A stretch of DNA of 64,000 bases, from assembly GCA_949317995.1 (NCBI GenBank), contig OX439036.1, forward strand, positions 20,310,854 to 20,374,853, read 5' to 3'. The notes under the pieces are model-generated. The model was not told the origin of the DNA, made no database searches, and saw nothing but the letters and a program-made list of their open reading frames with translations. Shown piece by piece: positions 34,704-46,125 of this stretch; position 1 is the first letter of the stretch, and every line of letters begins with the position of its first letter. The position numbers and the translations under genes were made by a program. This DNA comes from Acholoe squamosa. Its lineage: Eukaryota; Annelida; Polychaeta; Phyllodocida; Polynoidae.

Positions 34704-35156
34704 CTAGCTACTGAACCTGATCTGACGGAGCAAACATACAACCTGAATATTGTACAGCTTTCTGATACTCAAAATGCCTTGACTCGGGTTCAACTCAGCC
34801 TCATATAGGCTCGCAAAGTCTAATCCGAGTATAACATCATCCTTCAACTCAGCCATTATTGGACATAGGACAAATTCTCTCTGCCTGATCTCTGCCTCCA
34901 TAAATGCCTTACCAACCACCTGCATATCTGATCCGTCAGCCGTACAAGCCCTTACCCCTGCTATGAGGTTCTCAGTCTTGTTCGGCAAGTGGCTGAGGAA
35001 CCGCTTGGAGACTAATGAGTGGCTAGCCCCAGTGTCTACCAAGAATTCTCTAGGAAACAGGTACATACCATCTCCGACCTCCCAGTGGGGAGGAGTTCCC
35101 AGTAAACCGATCAAAATCTTCCGAAATGACAAGATCCAACCCTCGTTGTCATACAT
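34704..35156 (-). pseudogene. retropepsin-like aspartic protease
   Basis: A 150-codon frame holds the protease active-site motif FLVDTGASHSLVSKRF near residues 36-51. It also holds the second conserved motif VILGLDF near residues 112-118, which places the hydrophobic-hydrophobic-Gly triad. This enzyme cleaves the Gag-Pol polyprotein as a dimer. The frame itself is intact and overlaps the end of the preceding piece (35149-35427) by 8 bases in a +1 phase. It should lead into reverse transcriptase. Instead it ends after a short tail and meets the tRNA-like insert. Confidence 0.85.
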
Positions 35157-35427
35157 GCTTCAAACAAGAATGATCTGGGGGAAGGTGTGCCACACATGCA
35201 CGAGCGAGTTCCCGAACCCACGGACCTTCCTCTTCCCTAGTGGTAACTGGTACACTCTCAATCTCCTGATCAACTGATTCACTAGGGTCCCGGGCCCCGG
35301 GAAGAGGGACGTGATCAGCCTCCCTACTTGCCCTGCCAGGCGTACTCATTCCGGATTCTTCAGACGACTTACTGTGGACAGTACTGTGGCTTACATGAAC
35401 AGGTTGAGTCTTTCGCCATAATCCCAA
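35149..35427 (-). CDS. gag-pro linker frame
   Basis: This 92-codon piece is in the same frame as the gag capsid ORF and separated from it only by a TAG at 35434-35436. It is Ser/Glu-rich and has no recognised domain. It ends in a TGA that overlaps an ATG (ATGTATGA) opening the protease frame. It probably belongs to the gag-protease linker, reached by readthrough or present before a nonsense mutation. Confidence 0.5.
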   Translation of the reverse strand: MGLWRKTQPVHVSHSTVHSKSSEESGMSTPGRASREADHVPLPGARDPSESVDQEIESVPVTTREEEGPWVRELARACVAHLPPDHSCLKHV

Positions 35428-35433
35428 CCCTCT

Positions 35434-36489
35434 CTAATTTTCCGAATTTTCATCTGTCTCCTCCACATCAGACACATTCCGAGTCACTGGTTCAGGAGCC
35501 CGACAGTCATATGCAATATGCCCCATTTTCTGACATCTATAGCATCTCACTCTAGACTTATCAAACCGAGGCCTATTCCATCCATGACTCTCAATCTCCT
35601 CCCTAAAAGACTTCATCATATTTTCCATCATACTTTTCATATCTAATGAGGAGTCCCGGGTTTCTTTCTTCGGAGTCACAGTCTTAACCACTGGAGGTTT
35701 CTCCCCGATATTCTCATTATCCCCCTTCCTAGTTTGAGTAGTAAAACTACGCCAAGGGATAAATTTCTTATCAGTTCCCTTGGGGAATAGGATAGCAGAA
35801 ATACTACCATCTTCTTCCTCAAACTTCACAATTTCAAACTCACACTCAACTTCGGACACTGGAGCTGCAATGGCCTTCTCTGCTGGTTTCAGAGTAGGCA
35901 TTACCGAGCTACTGCTTTCCTGAGGTACGAATTCTGTAAGGAACGTTTTCTTCAGAGTCAAATCATCAATCGCATCGAACAGAGTATTCATATTAGCTCC
36001 ACACTTCCAAGCTCTATACGCACAATCCTGATGATCTTTCTCTCTCAGTCCTTTAATAAAGTGATAGATCATTTCACTACTCATGTAGTCATCATCCAGG
36101 ACAATGTTAGGTCTGGCCCTTCGTGGCAATATCTGAAGTTCCAATCTGTACACTCTGACCGATTCTCCTGACTTTTGAATTCTTTTCTTGTACTGAGTCA
36201 TAGGATCCTCAGAGACAATACTTCCTAAATACCAACTACCTAATTCTACCAACTGAGTGAAAGTTCCATTCCCCTGGAACTGAGATCTCCATTGATCTAC
36301 TCCTATCCTCCCGGATCCTTTCTTAAGACATCGTATCAGGATAGGCAGAGATTCCTCTTCAGAATATCCATCAACCTCCCTATCATCCATAAAATCAGAA
36401 AACCAATCCCTCCAAGGTTCAGATCCGTCAAAGGGTTTGGTCTCTATTTGACTCTTCTTAGCAGAAATTTCCCTACTCCTTAACCTCAT
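35434..36489 (-). CDS. Gag capsid and nucleocapsid ORF
   Basis: This 351-codon frame is open throughout. Residues about 18-190 fit a retrotransposon Gag capsid region (PFDGSEPWRDWFSDF near the start, then a helical region with RVYRLELQIL). Near residues 316-329 lies one zinc knuckle, CYRCQKMGHIAYDC, an exact CX2CX4HX4C pattern for binding RNA. Together they would package element RNA into particles. The start ATG at 36489 overlaps the stop of the upstream frame by 4 bases (ATGA), and no closer start is needed. The end is a TAG, with the frame staying open beyond it. Confidence 0.85.
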   Translation of the reverse strand: MRLRSREISAKKSQIETKPFDGSEPWRDWFSDFMDDREVDGYSEEESLPILIRCLKKGSGRIGVDQWRSQFQGNGTFTQLVELGSWYLGSIVSEDPMTQYKKRIQKSGESVRVYRLELQILPRRARPNIVLDDDYMSSEMIYHFIKGLREKDHQDCAYRAWKCGANMNTLFDAIDDLTLKKTFLTEFVPQESSSSVMPTLKPAEKAIAAPVSEVECEFEIVKFEEEDGSISAILFPKGTDKKFIPWRSFTTQTRKGDNENIGEKPPVVKTVTPKKETRDSSLDMKSMMENMMKSFREEIESHGWNRPRFDKSRVRCYRCQKMGHIAYDCRAPEPVTRNVSDVEETDENSEN

Positions 36490-38173
36490 ACATTTTCACT
36501 ACAGTGCAGCATTCGCTGTTCCTTACTCTTCCTACCACCCCCATCGGATCCTGTAGCGCCAAAGCATCCAGAATTCAAATTATTCGTATTACTCCAAGTC
36601 CCGTTACCGTTCATATTCTTACTTGATTCCGAATCAGATCCAGTTCCCGAACTAGGGCGAGTTCTCGGATCAGGGTTGTTTCCCGGATTTGGATTGTTCT
36701 GATGGGAACCTGCAGTGGTTGCCTTAGGTTTCGGAATAGGGTTATTGTTTGGATCGCTACTTCTGACTGGGGTCTCTTCTAAGCCTTCAGAGACCTGGTA
36801 GGTCTTGTTCCCAACAACAGAATGCCCCTGGACATCATCCTGTTCATCCATATATATATCCGCCACCACACCACCTGGTGTCAGATCATCCACATGTGTA
36901 GAGGACATGGGCTGCCCCCTAGTGTCGATATACTGATACTCCCCATCGGTCGTGAAAGTTACATCCTTCTGACCTACACTCAGACATACATTCCGATCCT
37001 TATTGGGTTGATACCTGTCCCCGACCATGTTCTTATCCGCGTTGTCATTCATAAAGGGATTGTATCGGTTCTTCAGAATGGGTTTCTGGGTAGAGGAACA
37101 GACATCTGTCTGATTCTGATCCCCATCCAATAAAATACTCACATTCGCACTCCCTCCCGCATTTTCCAATTGATACTGAATATGAGTAATCTCATAGATC
37201 AAATCTTCACGTTCCTGATACAGGACCTGATTATTTGCTTTGATATCCTGAAACAACCTATCATTTTCCTAAATATGATGATCTCTCAACTTCACATATT
37301 CAGCGTTCTGAGTCTGAATGATTTCCTTATTCTTCTCATAAACTTCTTTCAGTACTTGGATTTGAGCTTCCAAATCAGAAAGTTGACTTTTAGCAGCCTC
37401 CAGACCAATCTGGTACTGGCCCATAGTCCGGTCATGTTCGCCAGTCTCATCTTCCAATGCAGCACAGATATGATTTAACTGTTCATTAGTTTGTTCAAAC
37501 CGCTGCACTACCGAATCGTATTCAGATTCCTTTCCCTTAATCTGATCCTCAATTTTCTTTAGACGGAACATTTTGGTTGCCCTACTACGTTCCAGGTCCT
37601 CAAGGACCCTTTCTAAATTCAATTTCTCCCTCTGTAAACTCCCATTTTCAGACGTAAGATTCTCAACAGAAACTTCTAATTCCAACAATTGGTTCTTGCT
37701 TTGTTCACATTCTTTTTTCTGAAATTCCAACAATTTGTCATTTCTTATTTTCTCCTGATCACACCTTTTCTTCCATTCCAGATGAGCCATCCTCTCAGCT
37801 TCAAACCCACTTCTCTCCTCAAGGTACCTGTCCAAGTCTATCGCACTCATAGGAGCTGGTTGGCTTGACCCGCCAGGATTAAAAATGGACTCGGACAACA
37901 TAGCTGTACTTAACTGATTCAGAAAAACTCCCTGATTGGATAAAGGTAGGATCTGGATAGACTCCCTTCTCCTCCGGGGTTCAGTTGCTGGAATCTGAGC
38001 TAACAGAATAGGACTACCGAAGGTTCCTCTACCTAATAGTTCCGAATTCTGAATATTCGGAACTGTCTGATTAACCGCTACAGTCCCTTCAAGGCCCATA
38101 GAGGCATCCCCTCTGGCTTCCGAATCAGAACTTCCCGAATCCCCAACATTCTGAATCGGTTCCCTATAGTCCA
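36486..38173 (-). CDS. Gag N-terminal coiled-coil ORF with one internal TAG
   Basis: From the ATG at 38173 (MDYREP) the frame runs about 560 codons to a TGA at 36486, with a single in-frame TAG at about 37266-37268. The middle (about residues 120-350) is a long Glu/Lys/Leu-rich coiled coil. The last third is Gly/Asn/Ser-rich and looks disordered. Such a large coiled-coil region before the capsid is unusual for gypsy Gag. The open frame continues upstream to 38396 through the minisatellite, but those codons are repeat-derived, so 38173 was chosen. It would join the capsid ORF by reinitiation or frameshifting. Confidence 0.65.
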
Positions 38174-38204
38174 TATAGGCAGCTCCCCCGACGCGCGGTA
38201 TTAA

Positions 38205-38312
38205 TGGGTGTTGACTATAGTCGATGCTAGGCCTACCATGGCGTCGACTATAGTCAACGCTAGGCCTACCATGGTGTCGTCTATAGTCAATGCTAGCCCT
38301 CAATGGGTTAAA
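38205..38312. repeat. 33-bp minisatellite (second copy of that at 5457-5560)
   Basis: Three units with CGACTATAGTCG-type and TAGGCCTA palindromes again end in CCCTCAATGGGTTAA. Flanks differ from those in the solo LTR. It marks the broken 5' edge of the gypsy element. Confidence 0.9.
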
Positions 38313-38354
38313 AGGCAGTATAGTAAAGCACTGTGGTGAAGGGAATCTACACGA

Positions 38355-38876
38355 AAATAGTGGTGAAATCCATTTCCATTGTTTTATTGAGAACATTCAA
38401 GTGCACTGACACTCAACTATTGTATCATTCTGACCTCTTTAGAAAGGAAGGTTGGGGACAATTCATGAATGCAGTCCTAGTACTTTACTCCCAATGGTTA
38501 CCTTTTTGGTGCATCATGATGTCAAATGGGATTTATGCATTGCAGCAGTATTTCAATGATATAGGCTGAGCCCACATACTGTGACAACATAGGACAATGG
38601 GTGGCTTAGTGCGTAGGCTGCAGCTCCTGTTGAGTTGGCTAACCACTGAGATGGAACTTATTCAGATAGCCATACTTGTCAGTGGTGGAGGGTAGAAGCA
38701 AGATGTTTATAGGGACCATGAGATAGCCATTAAGGCAGATATACGAGTCCATCATCATTGTGTTAAGACCATCAGTTCATAGGTAGAGACAGTTAAAGGG
38801 AAAACCTGCAGGAAAAAGGGAAAGACATGAGGGGTATGGCAGCCATGTAACATTAGTTGCCAGCCTCCCGTCCTAT
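38355..38876 (+). repeat. dispersed repeat R1, copy 1
   Basis: About 520 bases match 51310-51842 in the same orientation (for example CACATACTGTGACAACATAG and GGACAATG). No terminal repeats or proteins seen. Confidence 0.8.
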
Positions 38877-38894
38877 CTTCAAAACAATTAATTG

Positions 38895-39139
38895 CTCTAA
38901 TTAGCTACAGGAACAGGGGCTAATTCTATAATTATCAAAAGATTATAATGTGATAAATTGCTTTAGTATCATATTGGCTTGTTTCCTTTTTTATAAGAGG
39001 AGAACTGCTTTGATCAGCTCCAATTAGCTCCAGGAACAGGGGCTAATTCAATAATTATCAAAAGACTATATATGATAAATTGCTTAGTATCATATTGGCT
39101 TGTTTCCTTATTTATAAGAGGAGAACTGCTTTGATCAGC
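38895..39139. repeat. tandem duplication, period about 123 bp
   Basis: Two close copies of a unit beginning TAATTAGCT or CAATTAGCT and ending in AGGAGAACTGCTTTGATCAG. Confidence 0.85.
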
Positions 39140-39163
39140 CCATCCCCCTACCCTTGATGTCTA

Positions 39164-39562
39164 CACTGCAAAAAAGGTGTTTAAAGATACACACCAGATT
39201 TTCTCAACACCAATATTTAAACATCTAAACACTTGAAGTGTTTAGGTGTTTACCTTTGCAAAAACTGCAAAAAAGGTGTTTAAAGATACACACCAGATTT
39301 TCTCAACACCAATATTTAAACACTAAACACTTGAAGTGTTTAGGTGTTTAGCTTTTAAACACTTATTCTCAAACACCTAAACACTGAAGTGTTTAAGTGT
39401 TTAGCATTTAAACGCTTGGTTAAACACTTCCTAGTTAAACGCGTTTAAAATTAAACGTGTTTAACACTTAAGAAGTGTTGAGAAAAGTGGGACAAATAAG
39501 TGTTTAACCAAGTGTTTAACTTCTAAACACTGGTGTTTAATCCCTAAACACTGTTTTTATAG
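39164..39562. mobile_element. GTGTTTA-family MITE with duplicated left end
   Basis: It starts CACTGCAAAAA after TA and ends near CTGTTTTTATAG, a decayed inverse. The first roughly 90 bases are repeated directly inside (39165 and 39265). Relatives lie at 10246-10445 and, more distantly, 58052-58821. Confidence 0.75.
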
Positions 39563-39589
39563 CACACTGGTAAAATGTGTTTATTTTGC

Positions 39590-41400
39590 TGTTGATTTGT
39601 TATGCGTACTTGGCAGTATTGCCATCGCAGGTCTTAACTTTGGTAAGTGAAGGACATAAACATATGTGAATCATCAGAAAATGGCTTTTTGCCTAGTCCT
39701 AATTGATTCCAATATGATCTTATGGTCTTATGAAATTATAAATGGGTACCATTAATCCCCTTCAGCCTCAATCGATTACATGTACAAATATATGGTCTTA
39801 TCCTATAGCAGCTGGTGTCAGGAGGCCATTTCTTGACATGATACAACTGCACACGACCCTACAACCGCTCTGCATGATCAGCACTTATGTAGGTAGAACA
39901 TTACATTTGATAGGGCAGTTGTAGTACTGCAGCAACTACATGACTTATACTATTGTAATGTGCCCATTACGACCTGAAGGTAAGCAGTCGTAGTGTGCTA
40001 AGAAATAGGGATATTTTATTCTTAATGGCAAGGAATGGCCAGACATCATACAGGGAAAATAAGCATTAAGGCTCATTTATATGAGTGTGGGCATAGAGAT
40101 CTATAGATGTAATCAAACAAGCCAGGGATGTACTACATAGTAAAGAATTGAAGAAGGATATATTATAAGACTCTGCCATTTCAACTAAACCATCAGATGT
40201 TCAGCTCAGCAGCACCCACTCAATACTGAGCTATCTATTATTCGGGGTGAAATAATGCTGCTTTTTTTTACCCTAGACTTGATTGTAGACATATTAGTGC
40301 GGCAGCATCAAAAGGCTCAAGGCATGATTTCTGGTGCCAACCATCACCAAAATATGCTAGAATACACCATATACCACCATGAAGCTCTTGTTTTAGAGAC
40401 TTCAGATATGATGGGTGGAAGAATTTTCAAAAATAGGGTTTTTGGCAAGGTCAAGGTCAAAGGTCAAGGTTGAATCCATCAGAAAGTAGGCATTTTCCCC
40501 TCTCAAATGCACCAAATCTCAAGTCAATCAGACCAAAGGTTGTTGAGATAGATATCACATTTTTAAGGTTTCCAGATGGAAGTATCATAAAAAGGTTCCT
40601 TAGAAAACGGTGGATTTTGCAAATGTGTTTGTGCAAGGTGAGTGGGGAAGTGTCCAGCAGGGTGAGACTGCCTCCTAGGGTGGGAACTGAGTGTGTTAAG
40701 ACAGTTCAGGGACGAGTCCACCAGATGTGCCTACACTGCAGTGATGCGGTGCCATGGCTGTGTAGGAATATTTGGAACCTTTAAGATGGGATATCTCAGC
40801 AACTGTTGGTCCGATTGATCTGGACATTGCCGAAAACCCTATCTCTAAAAATTCTTACACCCAGCATATCTGAAATCTCTGAAACAAGAGCTTTTTGGTG
40901 GTATATGGTGTATTTTAGTATATTTTGGTGATGGGTGGTCACCTCCCATGGTCTTCCTTGCTGCACCATTATATTCTATTTGCTATGAGTTCTGAGTTGA
41001 ACTTACCTTAGGACTATTTGACTTCAAAGATGCAACACTTTTGAAAGACTACAATTCATAATTAGGCCCCAAGCAATTTCTCTTTATAAGAGGATGGCGG
41101 CCAGCCTTCCGGCACATGCAGTAATGGGAACTTTTGAGATACACGCTGAAAACAGGTTGCAAATATATTCTCGAGATGAAATTCCATTAAGAATCTACAA
41201 GTGTCTAATGCAGGCTAAACTAAATCTGATACAGCCAGCCAAAAAGCAGTGGGCATGAATAATACACATACAAGAAATCCCCTTCTGTGAATTGGTACTA
41301 AAGTTACCAATATGAACTATTTGAGACAGAACTTTGCAACAAGAGGCATCTTTGGTTTGTATCCTTCCTTTTTCCTACCCTTCCCCACCATGTAACAGCA
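39590..41400 (+). repeat. repeat block B1 (copy of 23405-24390 with an insertion)
   Basis: It matches block A1 from about 39600 to 40260 and again from about 40990 to 41400. The part between holds an inverted-repeat element not present in A1. Confidence 0.75.
40337..40947. mobile_element. 610-bp element with about 120-bp inverted ends
   Basis: 40337-40455 and about 40830-40947 are inverted copies at roughly 85% identity. They share CCATCACCAAAATAT and CACCATATACCACCA. The interior has no conserved frame. The 104-codon frame at 40470-40784 has no motif. Confidence 0.8.
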
Positions 41401-41542
41401 GGATGTTTCTATACCACCTTTTAGATTTTCTCTTAATCCCCACCGAGTGAGGGACCATTCATGTAAGGGGGGGGGGGTATATGAGGTAGTGGATTATCGT
41501 TCACACATAAATAACACCCCTTAGCTCAGGCTATTAACTATA

Positions 41543-41975
41543 TCTATATAGAACTCCGGAACTCGTCTATTATTCACACATGTAATTTCATTAGCATTAG
41601 TTGAATAGAATATGGGCTAACAGGAATGGATATTTAGGCTTCTCTGTATTCAATAAATCTACTACTAATTTCAGTTCAAATTTGGTAGCCATCATGAACC
41701 TATCTTAAGTGGACCACATATAGAAGTAGACAATTACAAAGGATGGAATAGTAAAGGGATGGTTGGCACACATTGATTGGGCTTGCAGTGAAGGCAGCAT
41801 GTATTAAGGACTCGGGGATATACATGTATAAGGTAATACATATTGTAATCCTACCCACTGAGACACCCCCCTCACTTCCGGTAGATTATTCTGAAATTAG
41901 GTAAGAAGGTAGGGAATGATTTTGAGGTGAGAATATGCTAGAGATAGGTGCTGGTGACTGTTGTTGTAGTATAAG
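41543..41975 (+). repeat. repeat block B2 (copy of 27573-27895)
   Basis: Same orientation and order relative to B1 as A2 is to A1, but only about 150 bases away instead of 3.2 kb. A G-run lies at about 41467-41476, upstream. Confidence 0.7.
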
Positions 41976-41979
41976 AGAT

Positions 41980-44235
41980 ATTGGCCAATCGACACTTGGC
42001 ATCATTTGCTGCTAGTCAATCCAATTCTCAACTAGTGATATTGGTATAGACAAGAACGTGGCCTATTGTGATACGGGAGAGTGGTAACATTGATTGCACA
42101 GTGTATACACCTTCCCGGCCGTGTCTTACATTTACTGTAAGCAAGACTTGCTGAACAACTATGGTTTCAGTACCTTTTGATATAAAGTAAAACTATATGA
42201 ATTATCATATCTTGATATTTCATATCTAGATGATATCCTTCTGAAATGAAGACATTAATTTGTTTCTGACAGCTTGATTTATTGGCGATTCATCGGATGG
42301 TTTTCTTTTTAAAGAGCATCAAACACCCTTTCGATGTATTGTATTCAAAAGTTACAGATGAGTCTTTTGTTTGAGTCTTTCAGATTACATCAGTGGAAAA
42401 GCTAAACCCTAATATTTTTATCATAAGATATGAATATTTTATCAAGAGCCAATTAATTCTGATTGCATTTTCGGGAAAAATCCTATTAGACACATTTGTG
42501 ACATCATTGGTATGTCCTTTGGAGGTCATTTCTTAGGGGGCTGCGATTGCACACAGCCTGACGACTGCAAACGATACCAGTCATATTCCTATGAGAAAAT
42601 TGGTACGACTTGAAGGGTGCAGTCATATGATATAATAAGAAATAGCCCTATGTAGTATTCCGGTGAACTTGACCCAAAAATGCTCCTCCTGAATCGTTTT
42701 TCTTTTGCCTTCTTGGTAATAATCTATGGCTGAATTGAGATGAGCTCTTTTTAGAATCCTGGTGTCAACTAAGTCTGTTAGGACTATGTATTGATCTATG
42801 ATGTACAACATATTACATATCACATCTAAAGAAAACAGGTACAGTAGGGCAATTAGTATGTATAATCATATATTAATGGGAATATAACCATCAAAATGTG
42901 AGCATATATAATCTTGTGTTGAGCCATAATTACACTCAATCAGGCACTGTTCTTAGCATGTCCCCTATGGGCACTTTGTGTCATGCCTGAAGCACACTGG
43001 TCATGCCGGCATCATCATGCTTTGAGGCAGGTGACAATGCCCTGCTTCAGACCAGTGATGGTGGGGAGGTCACATGACCATTCCACCTGTATTATTCAAA
43101 CTGAAAGTGGAATGACGGCTGTCAGTCACTGATGGACGGCGTAGGGACAGCAACAGTAGGATCCCCAACTGTCTAGTTCTATTAGATCTCGAAGTCTGTT
43201 ATCCTGGTTCCGAATTTAGCCCTAAGCTTTTAGATCCCACTATATATACTCACCCCGCCATCACTGGGTGTGATGGCGGGTTGCAGTCTGGAAAGTGTTC
43301 AGACTATATAAGAATGTAGCATTGCATGTGCAGACGTGGAGATCCACAAGTGCAATGCAACAAGTCATGTTATGGGCTGTATAGACATTGTGGCTAGCAG
43401 TTACATTAATAAATATGGGAGAAGACAGAGACTGCTATTACAACATTAGTATCTCACCTCAGATGCAGTGTTATTAGAGAGCTACTTCATACTGATTATC
43501 ATTATTTCAGCTGTAATCCTGTAAGTATCTTAGCATCTTCATCTTGCATCTAACAGTTGGTGAATTTCAGGGACAATTTTCGAGCTTGATACAAACAACA
43601 ATGCTCACTCTCATAAGGGTGAGGAAATTCATAAATTGGCTTTTGTGATCCATACGATTGTGTGTGTTCTATGCCGCATTCAAGAATACATTTCGAAGAT
43701 ATGTCAATCACCTTTACAGCAATGATCAAAATGAAGTATTGAGATGAAGCTGACAATAAAGATCCATTTCACTTTAATGGCATTCTGCCATTTTCTAAAG
43801 AAATACAGTTGCTTTTTTGATTCAAATGAATGGCAAATAGGTAGCGCATGTATATAAATAGTGATACTTTAATCAGGATTGATCAGGGAACTTTGAAAAA
43901 AAAGGACTCCTGGGGATGAATTGTAAGTGCTATCAGATTGATTATGTTAGCTTACATTATAATCATTTTTGTGTTATTCCTTTACCCTTTCTGTCAGATA
44001 GTGAGAGAGAATAGCAATGCTTGTTTGTTTATTGCTAAAAAATGTCTAATGATCTGATTTAGGTAGTTAGTGATAGCCATGAGAAGTCACAGCATAAGAA
44101 GGCTGCCCAGGCTACATATACCAGTGAGGTGTGAATGTATGTGGATATTTTCAGTTCTTTGCTTTGGAGTAGAGGGTATAGTTATGCCAGCTATCACTCA
44201 ATACAATGGTTTGCATAAGTCCTGTTACAGTGGAT
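41980..44235. other. no gene seen; one short hairpin
   Basis: No motif-bearing frame. At 43254-43264 and 43270-43280 CCCGCCATCAC pairs perfectly with its partner around TGGGT. Confidence 0.5.
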
Positions 44236-44240
44236 ACCTA

Positions 44241-44454
44241 CACTGTAAAAAAGAATGCCGTTGAAATGACGGCAAAATCATCGTCCCAAAGTTGCCAGAG
44301 TACCGTCCTTGTTTTCACCGAGATTCCTTGTACCACTGTACTTCCACCTGGGGCTTCTTGTAAAAGCTACACTGGCTCACTGCGATACATTTACTGTGGT
44401 TCACTGTTCAGTTTTACGAGGATCTCTAGTGCAACAGTTATTCCTTTTACAGTG
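44241..44454. mobile_element. 214-bp MITE, CACTGTAAAA ends, TA target
   Basis: It starts CACTGTAAAAAAG and ends TCCTTTTACAGTG, with TA on both sides, as in Tc1/mariner-type insertions. Confidence 0.8.
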
Positions 44455-44459
44455 TATAT

Positions 44460-45040
44460 ATTTTAGGCTTGAAGGGAAACACCTAACTGCCTCATGAAAT
44501 AATAAGTCTCTGTTTCTGCTTGTTTCAGAGGATATCCAGTTTTATTCCTGTATTATGAACTGAAGGGAATCAATAGTCAATATAATAGCTGAAAAACCAT
44601 CTTCATGAATATCAATGAGTATGCATGTGGGGCATCCAGCACGACATATAACTATCCCATCATAAGAAACATGTCATCAATTAGACCTTGAAACTTACTG
44701 TGTCTTATGCATTAAAGAACTGTATGCTCTGCCTATAGGGTCAATAGCTTACAAGTGTGGTGAGTGACTGGGGATACTTTCTATTCTGGGTGTCAATGAT
44801 ATCGGGGTATAAGCTGCAACCCTTTCTATTCAATCTAGGAGGAATAAAGGGGCATATATAGGGAACTGTTTGGTCACTATCATGGCATTGTGTACCCCCA
44901 GGGACTGGATGTGTATGCCTGGAACATCAGGATACACTGTATTCTCCACAACCTGGTGATGCAGTCAAAGTCCCTGGCTAATGAGTTCACTGAATGGGGT
45001 CATTAGCTTAAATCAATAGAGGTTCTTGTTTTATAAAGGA
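44460..45040. other. no gene seen
   Basis: Nothing recognised in this AT-rich stretch. Confidence 0.4.
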
Positions 45041-45745
45041 TTATACCACTATTCTGCCACCTCCCTTACTGTAATGCCATACTCTACCAGTGCCTTATAA
45101 GAGCATATATGAACATGTGCTTTTTGGGGATTGTTGGATATACTTAAAATTTTGAGGTCAAGTTGGACTCACAAAGTCTATCTCGACATTTTTTAATGTG
45201 AAAAATCGTGCTAACTCATAGGAGTATTGAACCCCGGCTGCAGTGGAGCTGGGCATCAGCCTTAGCCATTACACCACACTGAACAGTGATGAAACTCAAT
45301 GCAAAAGTAAATAAATTCTAACCTGTGGCAATAGTCCTATGTTTGCACCCACTGTTCATATTGAATCCAACCATGACATGTCGAGTTATTGAAATGTATA
45401 CATCCTTAGATATCCTAGATGATCCCTCCATGCCAAATGAGTCCATAATATTAACAATAAAGAAGAATCCAATGACTTTTTCAAGCATAAGCGAGTCAGG
45501 GTCTGGCCATTCCCACCCGCGTCCTTGTCCGAAAAATTGTGTCAGTGGCCCGGATGAAGGTCACAGGATGAAGGAAGAAGACTCTGAGAATGGCAGAGTG
45601 TGACACGCTTACTATGGAAAAATCAGTGGATTCTTCTTTACTTTGTATATATTGGAGAAATTGTGCATGCCTTCTTTATCTATGGATCGTATATACTTAT
45701 TGGGATTTTAATATCATAACATGACAAGCTTTGAATCAAGACGAG
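45041..45745 (-). mobile_element. HT family copy 3, right end lost to triplet repeats
   Basis: It starts TTATACCACTATTCTG, the inverse of the right end of copy 1. A minus-strand tRNA-like unit follows: box B at 45223-45233 and box A (TGGTGTAATGG) at 45266-45276, with TTTTT just after. The body has the AGAATCCAATGA arm (45464) and its partner TCAGTGGATTC (about 45628). Between the arms is a core unlike that of the other copies. After about 45745 the element passes into the triplet array; no terminal hairpin is seen. Confidence 0.65.
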
Positions 45746-45769
45746 AAATGGCTGTAAACACAGCAGTAC

Positions 45770-46125
45770 CACTGAACAACAACACCACCATGTTGGACAG
45801 CAGTAGTAGTAGCAGCAGTAACAATAACAACAACAGAAGTAATAGCAGCAGCAGCATTAGCAGTAACAGGTGTAGAAGTAACTGCAACACCAGTAGTAGA
45901 ATAGTAGGTGGAGGTACAAGAGCGTAGTAGGTGTAGGGAGTAGCAGCAGTAGTAGTAGTAGTAGTATTAGTAGTAGTAGTAGTAGTAGTAGAAGTAGTAG
46001 TAGTAGTAGAAGTAGTAGTAGCGACAGGAGTAGTAGAAGAAGTAGTAGTAGCAGCAACAGCAGCAGTAGGAGTAGATGATGATCATAGTAGTAATAATAG
46101 TAGTAGTACTAGTAGGTGTAACAGA
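45770..46125. repeat. compound triplet microsatellite (AAC/CAG/AGT)n
   Basis: AAC, AGC and AGT triplets run for about 350 bases. Frames here are low-complexity artefacts. A poly(A) run follows at about 46194-46206. Confidence 0.95.

Larger units (their letters stand above)
27896..38200 (-). mobile_element. defective Ty3/gypsy-like LTR retrotransposon
   Basis: On the minus strand the order is gag (coiled coil, then capsid and zinc knuckle), protease, integrase, an extra 3' frame, a purine tract and the 3' LTR. Protease before integrase is the retrovirus/gypsy order. Reverse transcriptase and RNase H are absent; in their place is a tRNA-like insert at 34313-34669. There is no 5' LTR or primer-binding site. 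Upstream of gag the sequence runs into the 33-bp minisatellite at 38205-38312. Frameshifts occur in the integrase and the 3' frame. It cannot move by itself. Confidence 0.85.

Noticed and set aside
37170-37478. 102-codon plus-strand frame across gag
   Set aside because: Antisense of the coiled-coil gag ORF.
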